Source: Tetracentron sinense (lineage: Eukaryota > Streptophyta > Magnoliopsida > Trochodendrales > Trochodendraceae). From it: 64,000 nt of DNA. The DNA lies in contig CM026566.1 of assembly GCA_015143295.1 (NCBI GenBank), forward strand, positions 5,381,072-5,445,071, given 5' to 3'. The notes below the pieces were generated by a model that had not been told where the DNA came from, made no database searches, and worked only from the letters and a program-made list of their open reading frames with translations. The position numbers were made by a program, and so were the translations under genes. Every line of letters begins with the position of its first letter. Position 1 is the stretch's first letter. Shown here piece after piece: positions 12,773-24,312 of the stretch.

Positions 12773-12900
12773 TCGCGAATTATGCCATGAAAGAATGATC
12801 CCCTACTACGAACATCCACTCTACGCGTTGTCGCACTCATGTTATGCTATGAAAGAATGATCCCCCACTACGAACATCCACTCTACGCGTTGTCGAACAC
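12773..12900 (+). repeat. Tandem ~63-bp repeat in the LTR
   Basis: Two copies of ATGAAAGAATGATCCC(C/T)(T/C)ACTACGAACATCCACTC and onward, each followed by TACGCGTTGTCG. Shorter GCGTTG(C/T)CGGGACAAA repeats continue to about 12965. The LTRs at 21797 and 32161 carry unrelated tandem repeats at the comparable position. Confidence 0.75.
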
Positions 12901-13642
12901 TATGAATTATGCGTTGCCGGGACAAAACACTATGATTATGCGTTGTCGGGACAAACACACTATGAATCATGCATGTATGAGTCTATGCATATGTTAAGTT
13001 AAGTTCATGGATAAGAATTGCACAAGTACACGAGTTAAGATGATTTTATGACATGTTATATGCTACGCACTCTGATTATGCCTATTTTACGCGAAATTAT
13101 TATGAGTAAGCTTAGATAATCTGAGTTATGATATTGTTATTGCTCATGCTATCTTATGTTGTTGTTAGTTTGTTTATCCACTGAGTATTCCAAACTCAAT
13201 CGACCTGTCATTGTCTTCAGGTTTAGGAGAAGAGTCGTGGACCGAGGAGGTGTACGCCGAAGAAGAGGGAGAAGGTGAGCTTCCTGAGGGGGAGGCTAGG
13301 GATTTTGACAGTTATCCCTATTGAGTAGTTTTAGCATTTCTTTTTGGAAGAGAAGGTTGTATTAGACTTTTGACTTCTAGTTGATGTTGCCTTAGTTATT
13401 TACCGGGTAGATGTTTTAGACTATTTTCATTTTGAAAAGCTATGGTGTGTGGACTATTATTGTATAGGATGGTTTGACTTTTTATGATCGGAATTTTATT
13501 ATCCTCATTTTTGGAGACTCGTGTAGTATGCCTTGTATGCATGGTTTTTAAGCAGATTAAGTAATGTGACGATTCCAAAGTCCTATTTTAGCTTTGTGGG
13601 ATTTTGGGGTCGTTACAGATTATTTTCGACGTATACAATTTT

Positions 13643-13814
13643 TGGACTTTGCTACTGAGACTCCCTTAGGACCAAGACCACCGAGACCTTGCTATAAGAG
13701 CACGGGATTTCTAGTGGGGCCATTTCACATGGTAGGCCCCACTTGAAATCACGTGCTCGATCTTAGAGCACAGTCTCGGTGGTCTCGGCCCTAAGGGGGT
13801 CTCAGAAGCTTTAT
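13643..13814. mobile_element. Small palindromic MITE (copy 1 of 3)
   Basis: A hairpin of about 170 bp. The left arm has GGACTTTGCTACTGAGAC, CCACCGAGACC and GTGGGGCCATTTCACATGG. The right arm holds their complements, GTGGTCTCGG and GGGGGTCTCAGAAGC. Near-identical elements lie at 51308-51465 and 59878-60040. It sits 20 bp after the solo LTR's target-site duplication. Confidence 0.75.
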
Positions 13815-16079
13815 CCATTTTATTATGGTGTAAAAGGGAGAGAGAGAGAGACTATGGAAATCAAAAGAGATGGGGGGCATGAAAATTTCCTATGGGCCCT
13901 TTTCTATAGAGGGTAGGACGGTTTGCTGAGTCTCAACACCATCCATTGAGCATGATGAAAGAATGGCTATGAAATTGATGCTTAAGCTCATGATCATGAT
14001 CATGATCAGTTTGGCTAGGCCCGAACTCATAAAAATATATTTGGGTTGGGTTTGGGCCTAATGTACTTGGTTGGATTTGGGCCTATGCTAACTAGGACTG
14101 GCTTGGACCAAACTGCCTCCACCCTGGCCCAACTTGTCACGATGTGCAGTTCTACATCAACATGCAATGCTTCGATTTGATTCTTTTTTTTAAACCAAGA
14201 AATGGGTGGTTAACATTGAATATATATAAACGTTCAGTGGTTCTACATTAACATTGAAAAGGTTGGGCTTGGGCTTGGGCTTGCATTTTCATAATTTTTG
14301 AATAAGTTCCTTCTATTGTGATAATATCATTCATTTTTTCAACCATACTTCTCTGTTGTCTAGAAAAGATTCATTATAAATTAATAATTAAATCTTAATG
14401 CCTATAGTTAAATACAGTTAATCAAAATCTAAAAAGCTCTTTAGAAGCTCTCATTTTTTATTTATACATAATTTTTTATTTATTTCCACGCCCGTGCGGC
14501 TGTTAATAATACTTAATTCTCCTTCGCAACGACTCAAACTCTATAGGATTGACAATCAAGATATTTCAAATAACTATAGTGATGATAATCGTTGGATGGA
14601 ATAAAGTATGAAGTTAGAAATTATGGTAATAGACACCCTAACCAACCATCTATAAAATAAAGGGGAGAAATAAAATAATTTAATATCAATTGAGAATTAG
14701 TGTCTTCCATAACCGTTGCATGGAAGAAAGTATGGAAGTTAGAAATAATGGCAATGAACCCTAACTACCCCTACCACCTGAAAAATAAAAATAAAATAAA
14801 AGAAATAAAATAATGTAATGAGTCTAATTGAGAATTAGTGCTTTCCAAGTTTTACCCATAAATCTCATAACTCAAGAGATTGAAGTTGCACCTTTGGTAT
14901 AAAAAAGAAAAAAAAATGCATTCAAAAGTGATCTCAGACGAGTACAATCACAACTTCTTTTGTTTCTCATCATCTGGAAACTTTGAGGGTGGGTCCTGCC
15001 ATGGGCTCATATTGGATTGATTACGCTGCATAACTCATTGTGTCTACTTAGAGTGTTAAATGATAACTTCATACCCAAAATAAAAAAAACTCAATTTTTT
15101 CAAATACTACAACTACTTTGATGTAGAAAATACAAAATAATATACTACCTAATCGAGCCAATTACTCATGGTACATTTGTTTTAGGTTTAGTTACTTTAG
15201 ACAATAATATATATAATTTATTTTTTTAAGTTTTAAAATATTTATGGCGGTAATTGAAGTTGTGTTTTCTATTATTTGAATGCACGCGCTACTTACTATT
15301 TTAGGAGATTTTGCTCCACTTTTGTAGAGATAATTTGTTTATGAGAGAGAGAGAATACAGTGCACGTAAGAGTGACACGTCTCAACTATAAGTGTATGTC
15401 GCTCATACAAAACGTGATCAAGAAAATACTATCCTAAATGTGCTAAAGGAGTACATGATACGAACAGTTGAGGGTTTTGGATTGGATACAATCAAGGAAA
15501 AACATACCAGTTGATCAGATGACCATTAATTTGGACCGTAGAAAGCATTAATCTGGACCGTGGAAAGCATGATGCATTCACAGAAAAATCTCTTGTCACA
15601 CGTGAAACGCACATGTAGCATTTCATCACAACTACTAGCTTCTGCAATTTTTATTTTTATGAAATCTTGCTTCAAGATCTGCTCTCCTAGGAATGTCTTC
15701 CTTTCTTTCCTTTTTTTTCCTTCATTTTCGATCTTCTTCAGTAAGTTTGATTCAATCCAGTATTTGGGTTTTGTGAAATTGAATAATGGGTTGGCTATAA
15801 TTTATGCTAAATTGAAAGAAATATTTAGATATTTAAATAATGTTCTTAAAATTTTTCTAGAAAGCAATTGATGGAGCTGTCGTCGAGAAGATACCGTCAC
15901 CGAAAATATGCCAACATCTAGAAGCCGGAGGAGGAGGTTCGGTTCGGGATAGAGTTTTGGTTACGGTTTAGGTTTGGGGTTTGGTTTTAGGGCTTAGGGA
16001 TAGAGTTTTGGTTATGGTTTAGTCTGAGGATATTGGTCTAAGGTAAGGATTTGAGTTCCAGGTCTTGCCATAGCCATCG
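13815..16079. other. Gene-free interval with short tandem repeats
   Basis: An imperfect duplication of about 125 bp lies around 14580-14850 (two copies of GAAGTTAGAAAT(T/A)ATGG...AATTGAGAATTAGTG). A 21-bp pair lies at 15522-15568 (CATTAATYTGGACCGTRGAAAG). TTTAGGG-like telomeric words are scattered at 15945-16025. The longest ORF (15560-15871) shows no domain and is probably chance. Confidence 0.5.
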
Positions 16080-16571
16080 TTTTGAAGAGCTGGAGGAATC
16101 TGGCCATTTGGCCTAGAGGTGCGCTTTGTCATGCAAAATTGGGTATCTACAGAGACTATGCCAAGACAAATAAAGAAATAAGAAGATCACCAAAATGGTG
16201 TAAGCTGATGGGAAATGAATAAGGAGGTGATCTCAATCTTCCCCATTCGATTTGCACTTGATGCATCTATTTAGGATTGCCATGCTTTGATGTATAAGAT
16301 CGGTTGTGAGAATCATCTCCAAAGATGCAAACCCAAATCAAAGCTTTGACTTAAGACTTAAGATGGAACTAGAGGACTTCATATCATACATAATCTAGGA
16401 ATTTTGGCCAAGGCGTCATCTTCCATCTCTAGAATTTTGCTTTACATTGGCTTTGATTGAAAAAGCTCCTTTCATGTCTCCTTTCCAAGTTCGAACGTCT
16501 TCCTTATCTGTGTCGAGGAGGCATTCTTCTTTCTTGCGGTTCCTAAGATCTCTCCTAGAAGTGGGCTTCTA

Positions 16572-17476
16572 GGCCCCGATTGGTGGCACTTCCGTTTTCT
16601 GATTTTTGTTTTTAAAAATAAAAATTTAAAAATTTTTACACAAAACATATTTGGTAAATATGTTTCTACTTTTTATTTTTAAAAATTAATAACAAAAATT
16701 TTGAAAATAAAAGAAACAAAAATTTTCTATTACCTCTGATTTTTAAAACAAAAAACAAAAATAGAAAACACAAACCCACTATCACCATCCATCACCACCA
16801 CTACCATAATACTATCACCATCTACCACCACCACCACTACTCACCACCCACGATCACCGCCACCATCACCACCACCACACCATCGCCACCATCACCATCA
16901 CCACCACCACACTACTGCCACCATCACCAACACTCACCACCACACTACACCCACCGCCATCACTCACCACTACCACTACCACCACCACCACCACCATTAC
17001 CACCACCGCCACACACCACCACCACTAATGCCACCATCACCACCACCACCGCCACCGTCACGACTACCACACCACCGCCACCATCACGACCACCACGGCC
17101 ACGGCCACCGCTACCATCACCACCACCACGGCCACACCACTGCCACCACCACCACCGCCATCATCATCACCACCACCACACCACTGCCACCATTATCACC
17201 ACATCCACCGCCACCATCATCACCACCACCACCGCCACCATTACCAACACTCACTACCACACTACACCCACCGCCATCACTCACCACTACCACCATCATG
17301 AATTGAAATTATTTAATCATATTTACCAAACGTAGTTTTTTGTTTTTTTTAAATAAGTAACAGTTACTAATACCAAACGTGTTTCCTACTTTAAAAAATT
17401 GAAAATAAAAAATTATTTCTAATTTTTAAAAACAAAAAATAAAAACAGAAAAAAGGAACTGTATCCAAACGGTTCC
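16572..17476. mobile_element. MITE with TIR GGCCCCGATTGG/CCAAACGGTTCC, inserted in the LINE
   Basis: The terminal inverted repeats are long and imperfect. The left starts GGCCCCGATTGGTGGCACTT then TTTTCTG-ATTTTTGTTTTTAAA; the right ends AAAAACAGAAAAAAGGAACT then CCAAACGGTTCC. LINE-derived coding sequence flanks both sides, so the MITE landed in an existing LINE. Its centre is an expanded CAC/CCA-rich array. Confidence 0.75.
16769..17298. repeat. CAC/ACC-rich degenerate trinucleotide array (~530 bp)
   Basis: Almost purely C, A and T on the plus strand, with CAC, CCA, CAT and GCC triplets and larger blocks such as CACTACCACACTACACCCACCGCCATCACTCACC, which appears twice (about 16920-16975 and 17245-17290). 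Overlapping His/Pro/Thr-rich ORFs (for example 17028-17306) are by-products of the repeat, not genes. Confidence 0.85.
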
Positions 17477-18010
17477 TAAATGTTCTCTTTTCATTTCCTT
17501 TTTCAAAATATCGAGCAACTAGGATCGTCTTTTGAGGGACTACTCCATGTAAGTGCAGTTGTGCAGGCAGGTGTCACCTAACTGGCTGATCTCACACCAG
17601 TCACCTTCCCAAAATCTGTTGCCTTTACCTATTACCAACTCTACTCCAAAAATTACACATAATTTTGCATAACCCCCTTCTATACCCCTATGCCATAAGA
17701 TCCCAAGACTTTCCGAGAGTCTCACCTTCTTTCAAAACACTAAACTTGGTGCTAATTATCCTTATCCACAGCACAACATCCTCTTTGTAGAACCTCCACA
17801 ACACCTTGCCAAAAGGGCCATGTTCACACAACAATGCCTTCGAAACCTCAAGCCTCCACAATCCTTTGGGGGCTGCATACCCGCTCCCACCTTACTAGGT
17901 GGATCTTCCTCTTGTTACTCGCGTCATTCCAAAGTGGGTGAGAGGTTACTTAAGAGAGAGAAGGCTCTAAGTGAAATCTTCCCCAAGAAATTCGGACTCC
18001 CAAAATATGT

Positions 18011-18496
18011 GAGGAAACAATAAAATCATTCATGTGCACCTTCTATTTCATTAGAATTGGGGACTCCAATAAACCTATGTCAATAAACCTATGTCCTAGC
18101 TGATGCAGCCCAAGATGTAAGGCTCAAATGATGTCATGCATTAAGGTTCAACATGATGAAAATTGAGGAGTGTAAGCATCACATTTTTGCACCCTCATGA
18201 TCCTAGAGGAGCCCGAGAAAGAATTCACCAAATATTCCAACTCTTTTAAAATGACTAAAATACCCTTTTAAAAAGACCAAAATACTTTTAAGATGTTTAC
18301 TATAATACCCATTTAAAAAAAATAACCAAATCCTCTTTTTATTTTAAAATGCCCGAATCCACTCGACCCACAAACTGTACCCATAAATCAAACCCATGAC
18401 CAAGAAACAAACCTATGACCCATGACCCACAAACCAAGCCAAATCAAACCATGACCCATATTCAAACCTCAAATCCAATCTTATTTTCCCCTTTGA
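18011..18496. other. Gene-free interval with minor direct repeats
   Basis: Low-complexity text (repeated 'aaatac/aaatgac', 'catgacccac'), no ORF or element boundary that I can support. Confidence 0.35.
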
Positions 18497-18720
18497 TGAA
18501 AAATCTCTCTTACCTTTTTCTCCATATCCCAACCTCCTTTTTTTTTTTTTTTTTTAAGTGAGGGTGTGATAGCCAAAGTTTTTACTATTGAAAAAGGAGG
18601 GGACCAAGGGTGAAAAATCTCTCTTACCTTTTTTTCCATATCCCAACCTCCGTTTTTTGTTAGTAAGGGTGTGAGACCCAAAGTTTGTACTATTGAAAAA
18701 GGAGGGGACCAAGGGTGCAT
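18497..18720 (+). repeat. Tandem duplication of ~110 bp
   Basis: Two copies of GAAAAATCTCTCTTACCTTT, then CCATATCCCAACCTCC, a T-rich spacer, GAGGGTGTGA, CCAAAGTTT, and GAAAAAGGAGGGGACCAAGG. An ORF on the minus strand is simply this duplication read through. Confidence 0.85.
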
Positions 18721-19000
18721 CCTAGGGTTTGTACATCCATTTCTAGGGTTTGACCTTAGCTCCCTCTAACCTATCTACCTCCCCAACCTACAAAACCTAT
18801 CAAGTCCCATCCTCTCTAACCGACCAATAGGGACCCTCCTACTCTCTCTATAAATAGAAGAGCCCTTACCCATCTCAAGTCATGCTCTCACACCCCTTTA
18901 GGCTCTACATTCCCACCTCTCTATACCCTTCAAGTTCTCTCACCATTTTTCCCTCACATTTCTCTCTAGCATACCCTCTCTTGACCACCCTTTGACTATC

Positions 19001-19420
19001 ACTCCCCTCTTGTATGTTCTCATACCCCTAAGACTATCACTCCCCTCTTTTATGTTCTCATACCCCTAAGACTCTAAATTCTTAAAGCCTCACACTCACA
19101 CTCTCTTTGAAACCCCTTAAAGCCTTCAAAGCCCAAAGATCACCCACCCCCAAATCTCTCTCACGTTCCCACGTATCTCTAACCTTCAAGCCTTCAACTC
19201 CAAACCCCTCACAAACACCCACACCCTTAATACTCTTTCTTTTCCTCTAGCTTAGCACTTAAGTTGCAAAAGAGGAGAATCCCTTCCTTTTATTCACTCT
19301 CCTCTATCATTTCTCTCGAAAAAGGGATCACAAACACCCACACCCTTATACTCTTTCTTTTCCTCTAGCTTAGCACTCAAGTTGCAAAAGAGGAGAATCT
19401 CTTCCCCTTTAGTTAGTTAC
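19001..19420 (+). repeat. Two further local tandem duplications (38 bp and ~115 bp)
   Basis: A 38-bp unit (GACTATCACTCCCCTCTTGT...) is duplicated around 19001-19075. A longer unit (CACAAACACCCACACCCTTA through AGTTGCAAAAGAGGAGAATC) occurs at about 19211-19281 and 19331-19400, both followed by CTCTCGAAAAAGGGATCA. CT-rich and non-coding. Confidence 0.75.
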
Positions 19421-19630
19421 TCTCCTCTCGAAAAAGGGATCAGAATTACATGAAAGAGGAAGCTCATATTGGAACGAATTAGACCACCAGCAGCTCCCTT
19501 CAATGCAGGTACGTTCCTATCAATCTCTCTTTTATTCACCTCACTCGCCCAAAAGCACTCACCTCCCTCAAGCTCCCTGCGGCATCCCTTCATCCCATCA
19601 ACAGTCCTATATATTTCTGCAGCAACCCAA

Positions 19631-19921
19631 GGCCTCGGATTGTCTCTGGCGAAGCCAGAAAACCCTTGTCTCGAGCAACCATAGAATAGGGGACAAGTGG
19701 TGGAGAAGTCAAAATCTTGGGCCCCATGATTTTGACTTCTCCACACACTATATGACACATGGCGATAAGATGGTGAGATAAAGAGGGAGAGATATCAAGT
19801 GGGGGAAGTCAAAATCATGAGAAGAAAATGAAATGACTTCTCACCTTTTAATCACCACATGTCCCCTATTGTATGGTTGCCTGAGAGGGAATTCTGGCTT
19901 CGCCAGAGACAATCCGAGGCC
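19631..19921. mobile_element. MITE with TIR GGCCTCGGATTGTCTCTGGC (291 bp)
   Basis: The left end GGCCTCGGATTGTCTCTGGC, then GAAGCCAGAA, is the exact reverse complement of the right end TTCTGGCTTC GCCAGAGACAATCCGAGGCC. Subterminal AACCATAGAATAGGGGACAA and AGTCAAAATCATG words are also inverted, so nearly the whole element folds. A relative lies at 50640-51188. Confidence 0.88.
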
Positions 19922-19924
19922 TCT

Positions 19925-20340
19925 GCTCTGTAAAACATTACAGCTAGACACCCTGCTTCTCAGCAAAAAAACAGTAGCCAAACACCCCTATTTTCCTGTA
20001 AAAACATCAACTAAACATCCCTGTTTCTCTGGGAAAAAAAAACAGCAGCTAAAACCCCCTAATTTTCCTGTAGAAAACAGCAGCCAAACACCCCAATTTT
20101 CATGTAAAAAAACAGCAGCCAAACACCAATGTTTCCATGAAAAAAAAACAGCAATCAAACAACCCTATTTACCTGTAAAAAAGTAGCCAAACACCCCTGT
20201 TTCCCTGGGAAAAAAAAAGCAACCAAATTAATACCCCTGTTTCCCTAGAAAAAATAGCAGCCAAACACCCCTAATTCCCTATAGCAGCCAAACACCCCTT
20301 ATTCTTTGTAAAAAGCAAAGTGTCCAAACAACCCTCTTCC
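19925..20340 (+). repeat. Degenerate minisatellite, ~35-bp unit, about 11 copies
   Basis: The unit is approximately ACAGCAGCCAAACACCCCTA followed by TTTTCCTGTAAAAA. Copies vary in A-run length, and some units are truncated near 20280. An ORF at 19833-20186 is made of these units (KHP-type repeats) and is not considered a gene. Confidence 0.85.
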
Positions 20341-20628
20341 TCTAACATCTCCATTTGGAACTTTCTCTCTTTAACAGCCCCTACTTACAAGAACTAGCAA
20401 GAGAGCTCAACATACCCCATATACAAGGGTATTTTGGGAAAAAACATTTTATGAGTACATTTTTTATATGTATTTTCTCTAAATCCCCTATGCATGAGGT
20501 ATGTGGTGCGCTCGTCGATTTCACAAGAGATCCTTGTGGAATCTTTCACAGGAGATCCAGGCTCATATTTTGGGATACAAATTGTGAGGTGCCTGGCCCC
20601 AAATAAGAGTTCACAGGAAGCCCATTTT

Positions 20629-21000
20629 GACTTCGCAAGGGGTGTATAAGGGGCCATCAACCCTCCATTAGTTAGGTCCGTTTGAAGTGGTTGCTTGGAC
20701 TCACCCTTATGGCACCTTAGCGGTTACCTTAGGTCTGATTGCGTGTGTGTTAGGTATTATATTACCTCTTACCGAAAAAAGAACAAATCCATATTTGCGG
20801 CTGGGTATTACTATCCCTCTTATCCCACATCGGTTGGATACTGACTTCGCGAGGGGTGTATAAGGGTCATCAACCCTCCATTAGTCCGGCCTTTTTGGAG
20901 TGGTTGCTTGGACTCACCCTTATAACACCTTAGTGGTTGGTTACCTTAGGTCTGATTACGTGTGTGTTGGGTGGTGTTATATTACCTCTTACCAAAACAA
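20629..21000 (+). repeat. Tandem pair of ~195-bp units with snRNA-type USE/TATA-like motifs
   Basis: Two copies of CTTCGC(A/G)AGGGGTGTATAAG then ATCAACCCTCCATTAGT and TGGTTGCTTGGACTCACCCTTA, ending in TATTACCTCTTACC. Ahead of copy 2, 20822-20832 reads ATCCCACATCG, identical to the plant upstream sequence element (RTCCCACATCG) of snRNA promoters. TATAA follows at 20859, 26 bp further on. I see no snRNA body; this is probably a dispersed repeat family built on that promoter. Confidence 0.6.
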
Positions 21001-21796
21001 AAACAAAAAAAATCCGTTTCATAGTATATAACCTTTGTGTTATGTCTTTTGTTTGTTTCTCCGCCTCAAGTTTGACTTCTTTGAACATACTTTTCTTCTC
21101 AATAAAGTTTCATTTAATAATAGACATACACACCATCATTGAAGCGAGCTGATTATTTCATAGAACTCGTGATTTATACTATTATTCTATTAGTATGTTT
21201 TTTGTTAAGATGGGTCTCAGTGTGGCTTCACTATTTTGTGTTGTTTCACTATTAGAACACATGGGTCATAAAAGATTGACAGCCCCAAAGTTTCTTGACA
21301 AGGTTGAACATCATAAAAAAAACTTAAAGACGCCCTTTTAATGAGTCTGCCGAAGTGGGTTTAGAAAACTAACTGTTCACCAATTTGTGATTCAAATATG
21401 TATCAAGGTTTGCTTTTAGAATATTGTTTTTTTTAGCACCTGGTTGTTTGAGAGGAGAACAGTGTTATGGTCATTTTGGAGGACATGCAGCAGAGTCTGA
21501 TAAACTATTTCTGGATTGCAATATTGTTTAGACTAATGTGGTGGATTCGCTGATTAGATTTTAATGAGTTTATTATACCTCTGGAATCGGTAATTACAGC
21601 TGGAATCGGTAATTGCGATTAGATTTTTCTTAAGTAGCTAGCTCTGAAGTTTTGGTTCTTTTCATGATATTAAGAAGAAATGTGATCATGTTCCTCTAGC
21701 TCGGATGGTGAAGGTTTGTCCCTCATTAGGAGGTCTTGGGTCAATTCTTGGTTAAAGGAACTCTCAATAGATTTGTAGAAGTTCTCCTTGAGGTTT
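21001..21796. other. Gene-free interval before the gypsy LTR
   Basis: No ORF with a recognisable domain. A short direct repeat CTGGAATCGGTAATTRC occurs twice near 21581-21617. Nothing else stands out. Confidence 0.4.
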
Positions 21797-24312
21797 TGTG
21801 ACGGGAGGCCCCCACTCATTGCTCACATTAATTCCTACACTAATGTTTTACTATTATATGGACAACCCCCCATAGTGGGCCACCTAATAATCTTTATGTA
21901 GCACCCTGGAACTTTTCATGGCTAATGAATAGTGATTTCATTGCCAAATGGCTTCCCCATATTTAAATTTGACGTTTTATGACAAAATGGTTGTTAGCTA
22001 TCCGTGGGCAGCATAAAGAAGGAGGTTTAGTACCATAAGGATGATGGAAATGAGGTTGGAAGCACCTCTAGGGGTCTGCAGGTGAAAATACAAAAAAACT
22101 GGGGAGTGCGATCGATCGTAGGTAAGGTGTGATCAATCGGATGCAGGTGAAATTGGTCAAAAACATTTTGGACCAACTGTGATAGATGGTTCTTCATGTG
22201 CGATAGATCGTAGGGATCTGCGATCGATCGCAAAAGTACACGATCGATTGCATGCAGGGAAAAACCTTGGCAAAACTTTCGGAATTGAGTGCAACAGATC
22301 GCCCCCAGGTGCGATCGATTGCAGTTGGTGTGCGATCGATCGCACACGGTAAAATGATTCCGGATTTGAGGGGTTTAAACCATTGGCTTATGAGTGGGTC
22401 TTCATTTTTGAGTTTAACCTAAACCTAAGGGAGAGAAAGAAGAGAAAGGGGAGAAGAGGAGATTGGGGGAAAATCCAAGAGGGGTTTTGCTTCCAAGATC
22501 AAGGGAGCTCAAGATCAAGGCTTGATCTTCCCCAAATCAAGCAAGGTTCCTCAAAATTCTAGTGGTGTTCTTCAGCAAGCTTAAAGGTTTCCAAATCAAG
22601 GGGTTTCTTCAAGTGAGGAGTACTCCTCAAAGGTTAGTACACCCTCCTAACTAGCTTAGTGATAACCTAGGTAAATTTTAAAAGATTGCTTGTGATTGAT
22701 CTTAAATTTTCCTTTTCTTGTTATAATGTCTTAACTTCCCCAAAATGGACAAGATAATAAATAGTGTGGGATGTGTGAATGGATGAACGGTGAGGCGATT
22801 GGATGCCGGGTGGATGTGATGTGTTGTGTGTGATGGAAAATGGTGGAAGGACATTTCATGCATAATGAATACACCTCATGTGTTTGATGAAATGCATGCA
22901 CTAAGAACTTGAATAAAATGACTATGAATGTGTTACACACTATGTGCTCGATGAAATGCATGAATGACAATTTGGTGATTCTTCATAAATTGTAAACTTG
23001 ATTTAATGTTTCCATCTTACTCGCATTGTCACATGATTATAAGAAGGAATGAGATGTTATGTGTTTCCCTTTCGATTACTCATGTCATCACAATTGCCAC
23101 AGATGTTACACACACGCACGCATGTATGCATGAACCGGGTTCCTAAAGTATAAGTATATGAACACAACCAAGAACATGAAATGTGATTTACGATATGAAT
23201 GATAAAGCCAGACATTGGGCCGGTCAAGGATGGAGCTATCCCCTGGATATGTCATATCTAGCTCACAAGTAACAAGCAAGACTGATAAAGCCGGACATCG
23301 GGCCGGTCAAAGGTAGGGCATATCGCAAGATATATCATACCTGGCTTACAAGAAAACAAGTTGATAATGCTGGATAGAGGGCCGGTCAAGGATGTTGGTG
23401 TACCTTTTCTATATATATATATATATATTCGTTAAAGGGAATTTATATTCCCGGCTCACAAGTCACTACAAGGGCACGAACATCTGGCTCACAAGAAAAA
23501 CATGACAAGGCAAGTCAAGATATGTCAAGACATGATAAGACAAGCATGACAAGTGTGATTCTAAACAAGAATAAGACAAGACATGTGTGGTTCCCACGAG
23601 ACAAGAACAAGATTTAACACGACAAACAAGTTTTCGAAAAACCACGAAAAACTATTTCAAGAACAAGTCATGATTTCTATATGGATTTTATCAGAGTTTT
23701 TGCATTGTTCCATGCATGTCATGACCATAGTATCGCTTTAATTATTGATCTTGTATTGCTTCAATTATTGATGTTGTATTGCTTCACATATTACTGTTAT
23801 AAGTTATAATTAGATGTTGCTATTGTAGTTTGTTATTGCTATTGTTAGTTAATAACTTGTACTCGCTGAGTATTCCATACTCAGTCGAACATTTCATGTT
23901 GGCAGGTCCGGTGAGTACCTTCTACCCTGAGCCTTGGGTTAAGGAAGAGTACGTCGAGGAGGCTGCGCCTATTCCGCTTCAGCCTCAGGAGGATCAAGAT
24001 CTAGACGTGTGGCTCTATTTAGATTATTGTGAGTAGGGTTTGATGTGGAGAGAGAGAGAGTGAGACTCTTTTTGTATTTTGATGGTGGGCATATCCATCT
24101 TTAGTTCATGTTTGTATTTAACTTGGAATATAGTATATATATAGAAAAAAGAAAATTTTTGTTTACGCTTCCGCACTTTCTTAGCTTCCGCACTTTGATT
24201 TGTATCGCTATTGTATTATGTTTTGCCTTGTTCATTGCAAGATGGTTTGCTAGGTATGTATAGTCACGCTTAAAGTATCCCTTAACTCTTAGGGGGTATT
24301 TGGGGCACGTCA
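21797..24312 (+). mobile_element. 5' LTR of the gypsy element (~2.5 kb)
   Basis: It begins TGTGACGGG (or TGACGGG at 21799) and ends GGCACGTCA, giving TGACG...CGTCA inverted ends next to the primer-binding site. It contains a phased CGATCG cluster (22106-22345), three tandem units of about 80 bp around 23205-23400 (GATAAAGCCRGACATYGGGCC), and a GAGTATTCCATACTC hairpin near 23868. The exact left boundary is uncertain because no second LTR or target-site duplication is available. Confidence 0.75.
22106..22345. promoter_or_regulatory. Phased CGATCG-type cluster in gypsy LTR
   Basis: Nine related sites (GCGATCGATCGCA and variants) start at about 22109, 22130, 22180, 22201, 22221, 22241, 22292, 22312 and 22333. 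Neighbours within groups lie 20-21 bp apart. This mirrors the cluster in the solo LTR at 11665-11855, but the consensus flanking bases differ (GCGATCGATCGCA here, ACCGATCGATCGGT there). Confidence 0.6.

Larger units (their letters stand above)
11158..13617 (+). mobile_element. Solo LTR of a Ty3/gypsy element, TSD GATTA
   Basis: It starts TGTAGAGACCCGA (11158) and ends GGGGTCGTTACA (13617). Perfect GATTA target-site duplications lie at 11153-11157 and 13618-13622. Length 2460 bp with no internal region. A TATA box (CTATAAATAGGGGG, about 11918) sits roughly 770 bp in. The downstream CTGAGTATTCC hairpin motif (about 13180) recurs in the LTR attached to gypsy gag-pol at 21797-24312, which supports the Ty3/gypsy assignment. 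Confidence 0.92.
16080..18010 (-). pseudogene. LINE (non-LTR retrotransposon) ORF2 3' portion, split by a MITE
   Basis: Minus-strand translation in shifting frames gives the C-terminal part of a plant LINE reverse-transcriptase polyprotein. About 17922-17870 reads KRKIHLVRWERVCSP. 17640-17560 reads GKGNRFWEGDWC, matching the GNGxxxxFWxDxW motif that precedes the zf-RVT region. 16500-16160 gives zf-RVT-like text (VKALIWVCIF, SKHGNPK, LHHFGDLL). Frameshifts and stops are frequent. A MITE at 16572-17476 separates the two parts, and the palm/fingers and endonuclease are absent. This is a dead 5'-truncated copy. Confidence 0.75.

Noticed and set aside
15560-15871. 103-codon ORF
   Set aside because: AT-rich, no domain, no conserved copy in the window, no promoter context; probably chance.
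17028-17306. His/Pro/Thr-rich ORF
   Set aside because: It is the translation of the CAC/CCA array inside a MITE and has no domain or codon signal.
19833-20186. 117-codon ORF with KHP-like repeats
   Set aside because: It is produced by the ~35-bp minisatellite. Unit length variation would break any frame.
20822-21000. snRNA gene
   Set aside because: The USE and TATA look right, but the downstream sequence has no Sm site or U-snRNA body that I recognise. Listed as a repeat instead.
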